The notes under the pieces: generated by a model
What the model was told of the DNA's origin: nothing
The model's input: only the letters and a program-made list of their open reading frames with translations
The model's database searches: none
Shown here: positions 56,601 to 64,000 of the stretch, piece by piece
Layout: the number at the start of each line of letters is the position of its first letter
Numbering within the stretch: position 1 is the first letter of the stretch
Source: Eutreptiella sp. 'Long Island Sound 2002'
Lineage: Eukaryota > Euglenozoa > Euglenophyceae > Eutreptiales > Eutreptiaceae
Direction: 5' to 3'
Assembly: GCA_964036045.1 (NCBI GenBank)
Contig: OZ038397.1
Location: forward strand, 22,598,032 to 22,662,031
Length of the DNA stretch: 64,000 bases
Program-made: the position numbers and the translations under genes

Positions 56601-57017
56601 ACCCTCTGCACCGCAGCTCGCCCACATTCTTTTGCGCTGCTGCCTCAGGTATCCAACGCCCGCAAACGCAAGCGAGAGGACACAGACCTTACAGTGTCGA
56701 AGCGCGCGGTCCACACCTCGCCCTCCAAGTTTGCCGTCCCCAGCAGCCCCATGCCAGGCACGCCCCGGCGCCACACCATGCCCTCCCCCTCCCCATCGAC
56801 CCCCTGCAGGGACAGCACACCTCGCAGGGCGCAGCCCGGCACCCCCACTGCAGGACTGCTCCGGTCCCCAGCACCGGCACCGGCGGCGGAGAGGGCGGCC
56901 GAGGTGGGCCCTCTGGTGGTCCAGAGGTACCACAAACGGGAGTCATGCCGCGACGCTCTGCAGCGCGTCCTTGCGCTGCTCCGAAGCCGCAGCAGTAAGA
57001 ACAGCGGAGAGAGGTAG
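29117..57017 (+). CDS. ASPM: ASPM / abnormal spindle homologue, 17 exons, 3650 aa
   Basis: Spindle-pole and centrosome/basal-body-associated protein that, in animals and plants, organises microtubule minus ends with calmodulin. Seventeen exons (listed separately) join with GT-AG borders and matching phases into 10953 bp, 3650 codons plus stop. Human ASPM is of similar size (about 3480). Order: ASH domain (about 1-125), WLRLGLETLF region (about 295-335), two CH domains (about 400-730), a first IQ (about 725), a giant IQ array (749-3063), two more IQ exons, armadillo-like helices (3179-3306), and a Ser/Pro/Lys-rich basic tail. The start at ATG 29117 sits right before the ASH domain, as in other family members, but an upstream exon is possible. 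Introns carry transposon relics; the CH portion is duplicated at 61 kb. Family assignment is secure; cell role is inferred. Confidence 0.92.
29747..30099 (+). CDS. ASPM: ASPM exon 2
   Basis: Begins after GAGCTAG in phase 1 with QAEPPNDDDETF. Contains NLSRLHVRARAHRLLQSMDK and ends NDLLQ before GTGTAT, phase 0. The frame continues open past the donor, but only this cut gives the conserved join to exon 3. Confidence 0.75.
30310..30428 (+). CDS. ASPM: ASPM exon 3: conserved WLRLGLE segment
   Basis: After TTTCGTAG it reads MLESYSATWLRLGLETLFG and ends ...LHRLSLG in phase 2 before GTACGTACC, a strong donor. The WLRxGLE motif is characteristic of ASPM upstream of the CH domains. Confidence 0.8.
30739..31072 (+). 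CDS. ASPM: ASPM exon 4: pre-CH region and start of CH1
   Basis: Opens after TCTCGCAG. Carries CREFIRAFVLQHPQ, LRAIAMLVLFLDAAKAKELL, AQYKSSRALLTHFVR and LGYNF, matching the ASPM block that leads into CH1. Ends VQQREIE before GTCTGT, a weak donor supported by phase 0 and by homology across the join. Confidence 0.82.
31471..32380. repeat. Two diverged direct repeats of about 330 bp in ASPM intron 4
   Basis: 31471-31800 and about 32051-32380 share long stretches (GGTCAAACGACCCC, GGGAAGAACGGGTGAC, CGGAATGTCACACAGGGG) at roughly 90% identity, about 580 bp apart. Long ORFs run over both strands, but the repeats differ in frame-destroying ways and show no domain, so this is repetitive intron DNA. 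Confidence 0.75.
32608..32818 (+). CDS. ASPM: ASPM exon 5: CH1 domain core
   Basis: After CTGTTTCAG: EIPWGITDLTEQVKDGIRIA, then RVLDLWT and NWKKICTHLKQHCNLDLELR, the DGIRLxRVxELLT-type calponin-homology signature. Ends in phase 1 before GTCAGT. The copy at 61027 starts inside this exon. Confidence 0.9.
33616..33803 (+). CDS. ASPM: ASPM exon 6: end of CH1
   Basis: After TTTGCAACAG: GFKADRVVAQHPQHTYNLLW, then NLSLHVLMP, the CH helix that in the family reads DIVxGHREKTLxLLW. Ends VLQ before GTTTGA, phase 0. Confidence 0.88.
34592..34783 (+). CDS. ASPM: ASPM exon 7: CH2 domain, first half
   Basis: After TTTCATCACAG: ALLDWTATACMQHGLKVNNL, TSSFVDGRAFCYLLATYCP, a clear second CH domain (W, NxTxSFxDGRA). 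Exactly 64 codons, ending VDE before GTACGT. Confidence 0.92.
35538..35675 (+). CDS. ASPM: ASPM exon 8: CH2 domain, middle
   Basis: After TCTGCGCAG: VVEGQSWKASFDVK, then THNFKLLQAAIDRLGLIPPL and ITRK before GTCGTT, phase 0. Matches NFxLxxxAxxxLGxIPxxI of CH2. Confidence 0.86.
35880..38085 (+). pseudogene. Dead non-LTR (LINE) retrotransposon in ASPM intron 8
   Basis: Reverse-transcriptase motifs appear in order but in changing frames: AQKAFIKGRFIFDHIWHAR (about 35961-36017), VSIDFSRAL (36050), VRYKQGDPLSPAIFTM (36221), YEDDLFLY (36316, the YxDD active site), GLKLNLAKSAFL and VKYLGILLGHQ (36410-36534). A C-terminal WKKLSVGL...CPVCGVQETSQNAVAGC (37400-37520) resembles the RT-linked zinc motif. 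Many frameshifts and stops. Same strand as the host gene. Confidence 0.8.
38441..38617 (+). CDS. ASPM: ASPM exon 9: end of CH2 and first IQ motif
   Basis: After GTTGATGTAG: NLVGGGPGDERIVAIFLAFL, then FQRLRCIRRQSEAVATIWRA. The DExIVxxFLxFLxxRL helix closes CH2. AVATIWRAWR starts the IQ region. Ends AAAVK before GTGTGC, so it joins exon 10 as AVK-VQSTWRGFAARR, a perfect IQ motif across the splice. Confidence 0.9.
38618..42846 (+). other. ASPM intron 9 (4.2 kb)
   Basis: Contains a gene remnant at about 39980-40341, several G/C runs of 10-14 (near 38789, 39796, 39940-39985, 40570-40600, 40745 and 41287) and otherwise no supported feature. G and C runs at 39940-39985 face each other and could pair. 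Confidence 0.6.
39980..40341 (+). pseudogene. Gene remnant inside ASPM intron 9, origin unknown
   Basis: One frame reads KMFPEGTIVRHVRSTKEPVP, VVQGPSPHGDQYRTITYKCG, EVVHDRPSLKRLTAVRA. After about 40230 the protein-like reading moves to another frame: AVVVPLADGQHVQLFKTMWD, then RKKKFYTVPVQQ and a stop at 40341. It looks like the 3' end of a real coding sequence with a frameshift. I do not recognise the family. Confidence 0.4.
42847..49790 (+). CDS. ASPM: ASPM exon 10: 6.9-kb IQ-repeat exon
   Basis: Starts after CTCGCATCAG with VQSTWRGFAARRAYSRQRH and ends in phase 2 at QQRRAELSE, cut by the consensus donor GTATGT (49791). Its 2315 codons are almost entirely tandem IQ motifs, roughly 85-95 of them (e.g. 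VQARRRAIVACRRQ, LQTAWRARQCRAAYEHH, AQAMVRCKQQQRRY). IQ motifs bind calmodulin or light chains and form long helical rods; in ASPM their number sets rod length. The first 700 bp and last 450 bp hold diverged units; between them is a homogenised array. Past the donor the frame stays open to 50271 but the IQ pattern stops. The whole exon is free of stops and indels. Confidence 0.93.
43545..49335 (+). repeat. Higher-order coding repeat, 14 units of 381 bp (66+72+3x81)
   Basis: The landmark TGGCGAGCCAGGCAGTGCCG (GCGCGCC in two) recurs 14 times. Starting codons lie near 43545, 43926, 44307, 44688, 45069, 45450, 45750, 46131, 46512, 46893, 47274, 48303, 48765 and 49227. Spacing is 381 bp except 300 (unit 6), 1029 (unit 11) and 462 (units 12 and 13). 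All deviations are whole multiples of 81 bp, the length of the RYVQARRRAIV-type subunit. Unit 11 holds eleven 81-bp subunits in a row. Copies are about 97-99% identical. Confidence 0.93.
51129..51312 (+). CDS. ASPM: ASPM exon 11: IQ motifs
   Basis: After CCCACTCGTAG in phase 2: PLEHRAASVLQRRWRASRRQ, then SAASRITAWAHARLARRRFL and AMKLQ before GTAATG. Three IQ-like units, less similar to each other than those of exon 10. Confidence 0.88.
51807..51972 (+). CDS. ASPM: ASPM exon 12: last IQ and linker
   Basis: After TTGGTTTCCAG: ALWRGYRVRDMKYTAAGL, giving KLQ-ALWRGYRVR across the splice, then SQVLAAVKKLEVK and MVRRMVVKA in phase 1 before GTGTGC. Leads into the armadillo-like region. Confidence 0.88.
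52029..52940. repeat. Satellites in ASPM intron 12
   Basis: CA tracts at about 52056-52074 and 52312-52330. A CATCA/CATCG pentanucleotide array lies at about 52826-52935. Three diverged copies of a segment with CTCATGGTTT, GTTGAACCTCGCAGTT and TTGGAGCA occur near 52200, 52390 and 53130. Confidence 0.85.
52478..52657 (-). pseudogene. Flavin-monooxygenase-like exon fragment, antisense in ASPM intron 12
   Basis: On the minus strand, directly after GTGTCTACAG, a 59-codon frame reads ELPVDAVLFATGYHMAGAHQ, DWLCPSWDFISKEGVGKGAM, AHVAGG. VDAVLFATGY is the FATGY-type motif of flavin-containing monooxygenases and related NADPH oxidoreductases. No neighbouring exons were found, so it is a lone relic or part of an antisense gene. 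Confidence 0.42.
53701..53957 (+). CDS. ASPM: ASPM exon 13: armadillo-like helices
   Basis: After CGATTTTGCAG in phase 1: GVIPLLVSYITGSNQSG, HALGVLIHLCRS, PALCDFLFTHKEQYELFGKC and VELMQRDEARFVK, helical repeats as in the ASPM C-terminal ARM region. Ends before GTGCAT, phase 0. Confidence 0.87.
55011..55133 (+). CDS. ASPM: ASPM exon 14
   Basis: After CTGCACTTGCAG: VFGAPMCLKKLHKLQDYYAS, KMKDAQRSAVYQTAR, ending SSAQ before GTGTTT. Corresponds to the RLxxLYxLxxRK helix of ASPM after the ARM repeats. 41 codons, phase 0 at both ends. Confidence 0.85.
55471..56077 (+). CDS. ASPM: ASPM exon 15: basic, disordered tail
   Basis: After CTTCTCTCACAG: VFCAPATRPRSGSVLPPVRS, then a Ser/Ala/Pro-rich stretch with basic clusters SWLRKRKRGVDLPKP and SKRPRLGD that look like nuclear-localisation signals. 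Ends in phase 1 before GTATGC. Confidence 0.78.
56163..56221 (+). CDS. ASPM: ASPM exon 16 (59 bp)
   Basis: Short exon between ATCCACACAG and GTGTGC: DQAKAKGSAKPLLEESDCQQ. Chosen because it alone restores phase between exons 15 and 17; no domain. Confidence 0.65.
56649..57017 (+). CDS. ASPM: ASPM exon 17: C-terminal exon with stop
   Basis: After CTGCTGCCTCAG: VSNARKRKREDTDL, a Pro/Ser/Thr-rich basic stretch with several SP and TP sites (possible mitotic phosphorylation), then LVVQRYHKRESCRDALQRVL and ALLRSRSS to TAG at 57015. The closing helix resembles the C-terminal end of other ASPM proteins. Confidence 0.8.
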   Translation, partial: VSNARKRKREDTDLTVSKRAVHTSPSKFAVPSSPMPGTPRRHTMPSPSPSTPCRDSTPRRAQPGTPTAGLLRSPAPAPAAERAAEVGPLVVQRYHKRESCRDALQRVLALLRSRSSKNSGER

Positions 57018-60000
57018 CTCAACTGCCAGCAGTGGCCGCGGGTGTCTGAAACAGCTTTGCCAACCGCCAGTAACCGCTGTTGTAACCACTTATGACATCA
57101 TCCTGTAGTGAACCAGCCCCCCTCAAGTGCATCAGTGGCGGTGTGCAACCAGAACCCATTGAACAGGGTGCAGTTCGGTATTACACCGCAAGTGGTTGCG
57201 GCTTCTTCCTGACCCACCAGCGCCATTTCTTCATGCTTCCTGCTCAAAGGCACCACAGGCAGGTTTTTTCCTCCTCGCGACGGAGTTTCTGTGACCGCTG
57301 TGCAAGTCATGCCTCCCCCCCAAGGCTATGTGCGCACAATCCGCACACACACAGACGGGATCATGGAGGACCTTCAGGGGCGGGGGGGGGGAGGGGCGTG
57401 CGGTGCAGCACGGGCACCTGCAGGAGGCAGGTAAGTGAATCCGGCCTCCCATTTGCCGCACCCTGTTTTCCTGCCAAGATTGTGATGTCGGTGAGTGGTA
57501 GGGGGCGGGGCTGGGATTGGCCAGGCCCCGAACTGATCCCGCCCCCTGGCCCACCCCCTCGTTTTCTTGCTCTTTTTTTTATGGTCCACGCCCCCACCCC
57601 CTGGCCACCGGATGGTGGTGCATGAGTGGGCTTGGTTTCATGTGTAAATGATCTTCTTCTCACTACCAATTTCTGCCTCATTTGCAAATTGTTCTGCCAT
57701 GAGCCCATGGAGGTTCAAAACACGTGTTCTGAATATGGACCCCAGTGGACACCTCACTCATTGAGGCCTGTCTACCTTGCAATTTGAGGCTGTCATGAAA
57801 TGTGGGTTGCAGTTCATCCTGCTGACTCGCAAACCTTTTTGAATTTTAGGGTGAGGCTCTTTCCAGTGAAGTCGCAAGCATCACTGCTTTCCTGAGGACC
57901 TGGGACCTTCCAGTTTGCTTTTCCCGGGATTCCCCCCCCCCTTGCGTTTTGAAATGGTTGCCTTTTCAGATCCATCCAGGACCTAAGAAGATTGGTCCTG
58001 CTTTGGGCAGGGAACCGTCAACGATCTGAAAAGATTTGAACGAATGATTGGATACAGGGACTTTTTCACAGGTATGACAGTCTGCAGTCTGCTGTATTGG
58101 AGGAACTGCTCACAAAGGTTGTTCAGTCATTGTTGAATTGGGATGTGATACTCCATCATGTGAGTTTTATTGTACAGTGTGTTTCAGATGCTGGTTATTG
58201 TCAAGCACCCTCCTGCCACAGCTGTCATTAACGAGTGGATTTTGTGCATTCAAGATAGCCTTGTTTTCAGGTTCAGTGTCCGCAGTGTTTTTTTTTGTGT
58301 TAATTTCGCTTGCGACAGCCCTGCTTACACCCATTGTCGATGGCGCCCATTGCTCTCTTGTGTGGCTTGCCTGTGGGGCAGGCGCACTTATTGCCTTTCA
58401 GAACGTCAGCTGTTATGCTTGGAATCTGGGGTTAGCTTTTCATAGGGGTTTTAACCATTTCATAGTCATGTGCTGTTGTATCTCTGCATCTGTTGCACAT
58501 GATGCCAGGTCTGTAAATACCGTTCCCGAACGAGCCATTGGAACCACAAATGTAAATATTCATGGCAGCCATTACGCTCATTGCAGCCTCATTTAGATGT
58601 AGTATATTTGTCACTGATTCTGATGCTGTTCACATTTGGTGGAGTTTTGCATTGTTCCAGGGCACAATTTGATGGTGTGCATGAAGACCCACTGCATTTT
58701 GGCGCAATTGGTGCAGGTTGATAACACAGGTTGTTGGGCGACCTGAAAATTGCTCTGCGGGGGGGGGGGGGGGGGGGGGACATGGACGCCCGCCGAAGGA
58801 GGGGGGGGGGGGGGGGTTGGAGAAATGGGGTTCCGTGTCGGGCCCTTTGTTTTGTGTAAGAACGGATGTTGGCACCAAAGGCGCAGGAACACAAACTTTT
58901 GGCCCGAAAAAGTTTTTTCCACCAATCATCCCCCCCCCCACATTTGAGTAGTCAAAATGATCAGCGCGACGTGGGTATCATTTTGAGCCATAGATGTTGG
59001 GTTGACCCCCCCCCCCCCCCCGCCCCGGCAGGTCGGGCACCCCTGCCCTGAACCCCCCCTCCCGTCACGGCAGCCAAGGAGGGGGGTGGGTTGGGAAAAT
59101 GGGCCTCCGTGCCCCCCCCCCCCCCCCCGCAGAGCAATTTTCTTCCCGCCTTGTCTGTCTTACTACAATGGAGCTGCAACCCTGTTTGGGGGCCTGCAAT
59201 CTGTTAGAAGTGGGAAACTTTTTGTGTTTCTTTTAGCCGATGCACCACAGGTCACCAAAATTTTGCTTTGGTATCTCCAGGAGTGGGAACAGTGCTTTCC
59301 AATGCTGCATTCAGTACCATGGATTGAATGGATTCATGACCTTTTGAGCTCTATCCCTTTATGGGATTGATAATTCAGTGTGAAATGGCACGCATGGAAG
59401 TACCAGTAAAGTCCTGTCATAATTGTTGAAGAGGTATGCAAGTGAAGATTGATTGTTTGTTTGGCAAAAGAAATAAGGGAAGCCACAAGGAAATTGTAAA
59501 ATTCTCACCCTGGTCTGATGGTGGGATCTTTCATGAAAAAGTAGGGTCTGAGTTTGTGGTGTTGCCAGAAGCCCCCCAAACTGAGCAGCACACGAGTCTG
59601 CTATTTCGGCATATTCGGCAACAGAAGGGCATTTTGGTACTATTGTCCACCTCTATCTTCTATGGGAATGCTTTTTGCACTGTGGCTCCGAGCTATCTGG
59701 TGGGGGCTTGCTAGCTAATGGGAATGTGTTGCGGTGCTAGGAATGTAATTTTTGGAGTGTTTGGTGGTTGATTAAAATTCTAAGGTTGGGGAATCGTGCT
59801 ATTGTTCGGAGGTTGAGAATTTGATGGCCTCGAACATGGTGCGAAGAAATCAAAAAGTCACTGTCAATTTTGTATAGCTTCAAGATTGAGAATGTGAGAA
59901 AATTCTGCGGTTCCAAGGACAATTTGGTGTAGGCGGTAGTGTAGTTTATTGATATTGGGTGGCTTTGGGTGGCTTTCATATGTGGTTTTTGCGGTTGGTT

Positions 60001-60530
60001 CCCGCGAAATCACCCAAATTAATGGTCCAATAAATGTGCCCCAATAAATGGGATGGTTTGTGTATTGCACGCAAATTCTCGGTATCCCGCAATATTTCAA
60101 TGTCTACATAGAAAGGTACGGTTGGGGTTTGGGTTTTTGTCGTGCATACGATTGAGCTATGTTTCTACATTGGATGGTTATCTATCCTATTTTGTGTTAT
60201 AGATCTAGTCCCTGGTTGTTTTATGATGGTTTTATCTGTATCATTTTTTTTGTCACCTTAGTTTGCCTCTTTTTTTTTAAAGCATGGCGGTCCCCCGTCA
60301 AAAGCATTGCACCAAAGCGGCCTGACCACGGTCAAAGCGTTCATGGCGAGCCGAAGTGCGGGGAAGACAGCGAATGTTGTACACAGTTCCAAACTCAAGG
60401 TGCTGAACAGTGCACTGATGCACCATAGACCCGAGAAGAATGGGGGCTGGGGAGGGGGGGGGGGGGGGCGGTGACCACGCGGTTGAAGGGAAATGGCAGG
60501 GGGGTGCAATGTGGCTAGGTCGAGGTATGT
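57018..60530. other. 3' flank of ASPM gene; no gene recognised
   Basis: 3.5 kb with only short ORFs. Long G runs at about 58759-58778 and 58801-58816 face C runs at about 59008-59022 and 59114-59128, with similar neighbouring words (TTGCTCTGCGG, GCAGAGCAA; GGAGGGGGG), which forms a roughly 370-bp inverted arrangement. AT-richer from 59400 to 60280. Confidence 0.55.
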
Positions 60531-60532
60531 GG

Positions 60533-61020
60533 GTGCAGGCAGTGGTCGGGGGGGGGGGGGGTGCAATAGATGACAGGTGAAGGGTATCTGGTGGCTGGTG
60601 ACTGGTGTCTAGTGTCTGGTGTAAGGTGTCTGGAGTCAGATGGCTGGTGTCTAGCGTCTGCTGTCAGGTGATTGGTGCCTGGTGTCTGGTGACTGGTGTC
60701 AAGTGGCCGGTGTCTGGTGTCCAGTGTCAGGTGATTTGTGCCTGGTGTCTGGTGGCTGGTGTTAGGTAGATGGTGACAAAAGAAGAGTGGTGTGTAGGTG
60801 CAGGCAGTGGTTTGGGGGGGGGGGGGGGGGGTTGCAGGCAGGTGGCGAGTGGAGGGTATCTGTTAGTTGTTGACAGGTGTCTAGTGTCTGGTGTAAAGTG
60901 TGTGGAGTCAGGTGGCTGGTGTCTGGTGTCTGGCGTCAGGTGATTGGTGTCTGGTGTCTGGTGACTGTTGTCAGGTGGCTGGTGTCCGGTGTCTGATGCC
61001 TGGTGTCTGGTGATTGGAGT
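60533..61020. repeat. CTGGTGT-based minisatellite
   Basis: Two longer units, each headed by GTGCAGGCAGTGGT plus a G12-18 run (about 60533 and 60800). Each is followed by many imperfect 7-10-bp words such as CTGGTGTCTGGTGACTGG and GTCAGGTGATTGG. It abuts the start of the ASPM segmental copy at 61027. Confidence 0.88.
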
Positions 61021-61026
61021 CACGTG

Positions 61027-64000
61027 GTGCTTGACCTCTGGACTGCGGCGACAGAAACCACCGCAATTCTACCAACAATGCAGCGAGCCCAGACCCCATC
61101 CCAAGAGGTGGACAATTGGAAGAAGATCTGCACACATTTGAAGCAGCATTGCAATTTGGATCTGGAGCTCCGAGGTCAGTGGCACCGTAGGGTCAGGCTC
61201 GGGATGCTGTAGGATTGAGAGAAAAGGAACCGACTGGTAGTTGCATCGCGTAGCAGGTTGCTGCACAGCAGGCGCACAGTCATGACGAAGAGATTGTTTT
61301 GTGTTGTGTGAAACACGTTGGGGGCGTTTGCGCGACGGACGATTTGTGTTAATCCAAAGCCTTGCAATTGTAATCTCTGATTCGCATTTGAGCATTCGTT
61401 CTTCAATTGGTTGCCAGCACCGTGCTTTGCCTCGATTCCACACGCGTCAGACATCCAGCGGATTGCACAAAAGTGGGATTGCAATTTTCGACGGCAGTAT
61501 CCGGCCTTCGAAAAGCCGCGAGATGCCAGCACGCAACCCACGGGCTCATTTCTGTGCGGCAATCCGCAATCAGCGTGTCATTTCATTTTAGGCAGATTGG
61601 GTACCGGACTGGTCATTCCGGGCAGAATTTTGGGAAGGATTGCTAGATTCAGGTACATCATGAAGGAGAATTTTTCATTTATTGGAATCAAGACCATCTG
61701 TGAACACACTCGCATTGGAACAGACTGGGGCTGCTTGCATGTCTGGGTCGAGCCCCCCCCCCCCCCCCTGTGCCTGTGACTATTTCACGTGCCTTCCTGG
61801 GCTGCTGCACCGGGCTGCTCAGTTTGCCACACTAAGGATGATTCTGCCGGTTTCCTGGCTTGAGGCCGGTTCACAGCTTCGTCTGTGAACGCGCAGTGCA
61901 GCTGAGAGGTTGCACACTTCAAGAGCCAGGTACGTGTGTGTATGTCCCTGTTCTGTCGCTGTTTTGCAACAGGGTTCAAGGCCGACCGCGTCGTGGCCCA
62001 GCATCCCCAGCACACCTACAACCTGCTGTGGAACCTGTCGTTACACGTACTGATGCCGACACTCGCTCCGAAGGATGTTGTGGACTGGGAGCGCCGGCGC
62101 TTGAACCCCCGTGCCGGAGACACAGAGACAACCCTGTATATGGACAAGCCTGTGCTGCAGGTTTGACATGCATGCAGGATCCCTCGAGGTCAAAGAGGGC
62201 CCACACACAAGTACAGCTTTATTTCAAAACCGGTCGTCTAAACCCCAACAAGCCCCTCCCCCCCTCCGACTCTGAATATCCTGCCCGGGGTCTGGGAGGG
62301 GGGGAGGGGGAGGATTGTTGGGGTCCGGGTCGCCCATCCAACGCCCCCCATGGACGGTCGGACCGTGTACCTTCCATCGACGGGACACGACATCGGTATG
62401 ACCGCGGACATCACTGTCCTGCACCACCGCCACACAGGCTTCCCTCCTCCCCCATGGGCATAGACACGTCCTCTCCATCAACCACAAGGCCCTTACCCGC
62501 CACGTCTTGAGAAATTTAGCCATCTGCCAACGCTCTCCACATGAGTCCGTTTGTTCTGGTATGTCCCTTCTGACAAAACCGTGAAGGGACATACTGGAAG
62601 CAAAGGCTGCAGGAGGGTTGTCAAAGGACGGCAATCAGCACCACTGGGTCAATTCAAGTCAAAATCTGAGAACTCTTGGAATAGCCCTAGGTTTTGGGTT
62701 TTTTGTAGCCAACCGCCATCCGACCACTGCTGGCGGTGTCAGGTTTGACTGGGTTCTTCACATGAAACATCACTCAGTCGTTTTGTGTGAAAGCGGAAGT
62801 GAAATGAGACACCCATCTTTTTGGCAGGCGGCATGCTTCACATCCGTCATTCACACCCTTGCGCATGTGGCAAGCAACCGCCTGCCTCATCATCAACACA
62901 AAGCACTGTATGCTCATGGAGGGTTCACACACGATTGTTTCATCACAGGCACTGCTGGATTGGACAGCTACTGCCTGCATGCAGCATGGTCTGAAGGTCA
63001 ACAATTTGACGTCCTCTTTCGTTGATGGGCGGGCCTTCTGCTACTTGCTGGCAACGTACTGTCCCAAGTTGGTGCCGCCTGAAAGGGTCAAGATGCCACA
63101 GAAAGAGTATCATCATGAGAGTTTGGTTGCCGTCGATGAGGTACGTTATGATGTCTTTGCGTGCGTTGCAACGCTAAGCGGCAGCTCTCTGCTGACATCA
63201 TTGTACCTTGACCATTGGTGTTCTGCCATTTTGGGCCGCCACTTTTGATATTGATTCGTGTCTGACATCTTTGCTGTCATGTCTGGATCAGAGATGACAA
63301 GGAGGAAGGAAAACTCTGGTGGACGTGAACCCCAAACTCCGATGACCCAAGATGCTTGCCAAAATGAACAACAATACAATCGACAGCCACAAATTGACGA
63401 ATCGCATGAACACCCGCATGAAACAATGCTATGTTGTGTCAGAATTGGACCTCCGATGTTCCATGGGTTCAAGTCAGTAGCGATTGCAATCTGAATGGGG
63501 ACCATGTTGTGGGGGGAGGGAAGGCGTGAGTTTGAAATGCCTGTACCATCGCCAATACCACCCTTCCCTTCCCTTCCCAACCCTGCTTTTCTGGGGGTCA
63601 CTCACAAAGGAAAGGGGGGGCGGTCAACCCATATGGAAGATCCAACCAAGACAATGACAGAGCTCAGAAGCAGGGTGGGACAGAGTGCAATTGCCCAAAT
63701 ACAACAGCCTGGAATTGGAGTGTTGCACCCAGAGAACGCCAAGGTTTTGCGTTGCGACTCTACAACGCCTATGGGCCCTACTGAAGCAGGGTTTGTATTG
63801 ACGGACACCTTGTGTTGGACAGTGATGCTACCCCAGCTTGTTATCAGGCCCTGCTCTTTCATCAGCATTGCAGCTGTGCTTATGCTCTGCGCAGGTGGTC
63901 GAAGGCCAATCATGGAAGGCCTCATTTGATGTGAAGGCGAACCCGGAGGACGATCCCGTGACGCACAATTTTAAGTTGCTGCAAGCGGCCATCGATCGTT
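61027..64000 (+). repeat. Segmental duplication of 32671-35643 (ASPM CH-domain region)
   Basis: Base-for-base copy at offset 28356 (28357 after a C-run near 33400/61757 that is one base longer here). I see only two substitutions (32919/61275 G to A, 32994/61350 T to G) in about 2970 bp. It starts inside exon 5 and runs off the window edge. Confidence 0.95.
61027..64000 (+). pseudogene. ASPM: Partial second copy of ASPM exons 5-8
   Basis: Exon counterparts: 61027-61174 (3' 148 bp of exon 5), 61973-62160 (exon 6), 62949-63140 (exon 7) and 63895 to the window end (exon 8, cut). All splice sites are intact. The upstream half of exon 5 and exons 1-4 are missing; minisatellite DNA replaces them. 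Unless a second gene copy lies to the right with a new 5' end, this copy cannot make a normal N-terminus. It may also be a mis-assembled allele. Confidence 0.8.

Overview
This is nuclear DNA from a eukaryote. The genes are split by GT-AG introns and encode eukaryote-specific proteins: a kinesin motor and an ASPM/abnormal-spindle-type protein. The sequence between them is rich in retroelements, tRNA-derived repeats, mini- and microsatellites and long G or C homopolymer runs. A unicellular alga, perhaps a prasinophyte-like green alga, would fit the gene types and repeat style. That is inference; no marker gene in the window settles the taxon.

Left part (1-12.2 kb): mostly non-coding and repetitive, with 25-, 46- and 56-bp minisatellites and CA, CAGCA and TTGCAAC repeats. 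On the minus strand four phase-matched exons (10555 down to 7317) encode a kinesin motor domain and neck, closest in motif style to kinesin-7/CENP-E. tRNA-like short repeats and a fold-back pair of TGACTGAGTC-rich elements lie at 10.9-11.75 kb. Beside them is a 32-bp perfect palindrome.

12.2-25.8 kb: an orphan 279-aa ORF with a signal-peptide-like start is followed by a 201-bp (67-codon) tandem repeat. A complete, apparently intact 11.4-kb Ty3/Metaviridae chromovirus (13411-24811) interrupts that repeat array. Its LTRs read as identical. The PBS is initiator-Met type, and gag and pol are in one frame separated only by a TGA-CGG stop followed by a hairpin. Pol carries protease, RT, RNase H, integrase and a chromodomain.

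25.8-29.1 kb: another tRNA-like repeat, a frameshifted unknown ORF on the minus strand, and a further TGACTGAGTC element.

29.1-57.0 kb: one large plus-strand gene. Seventeen exons with matching phases and GT-AG borders join into a 3650-codon ASPM homologue: an N-terminal ASH domain, two calponin-homology domains, an immense IQ array, armadillo-like helices and a basic C-terminal tail. One 6944-bp exon (42847-49790) holds nearly the whole IQ array as higher-order repeats of 381 bp made from 66+72+3x81 bp. Introns contain a dead LINE, an antisense flavin-monooxygenase-like exon, another gene remnant and several satellites.

57.0-64.0 kb: non-coding DNA, then a CTGGTGT minisatellite, then a nearly identical second copy of the CH-domain part of the ASPM gene (32671-35643 repeated at 61027-64000 and beyond). 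It begins in mid-exon, so it is either a very recent segmental duplication or an assembly/haplotype artefact.
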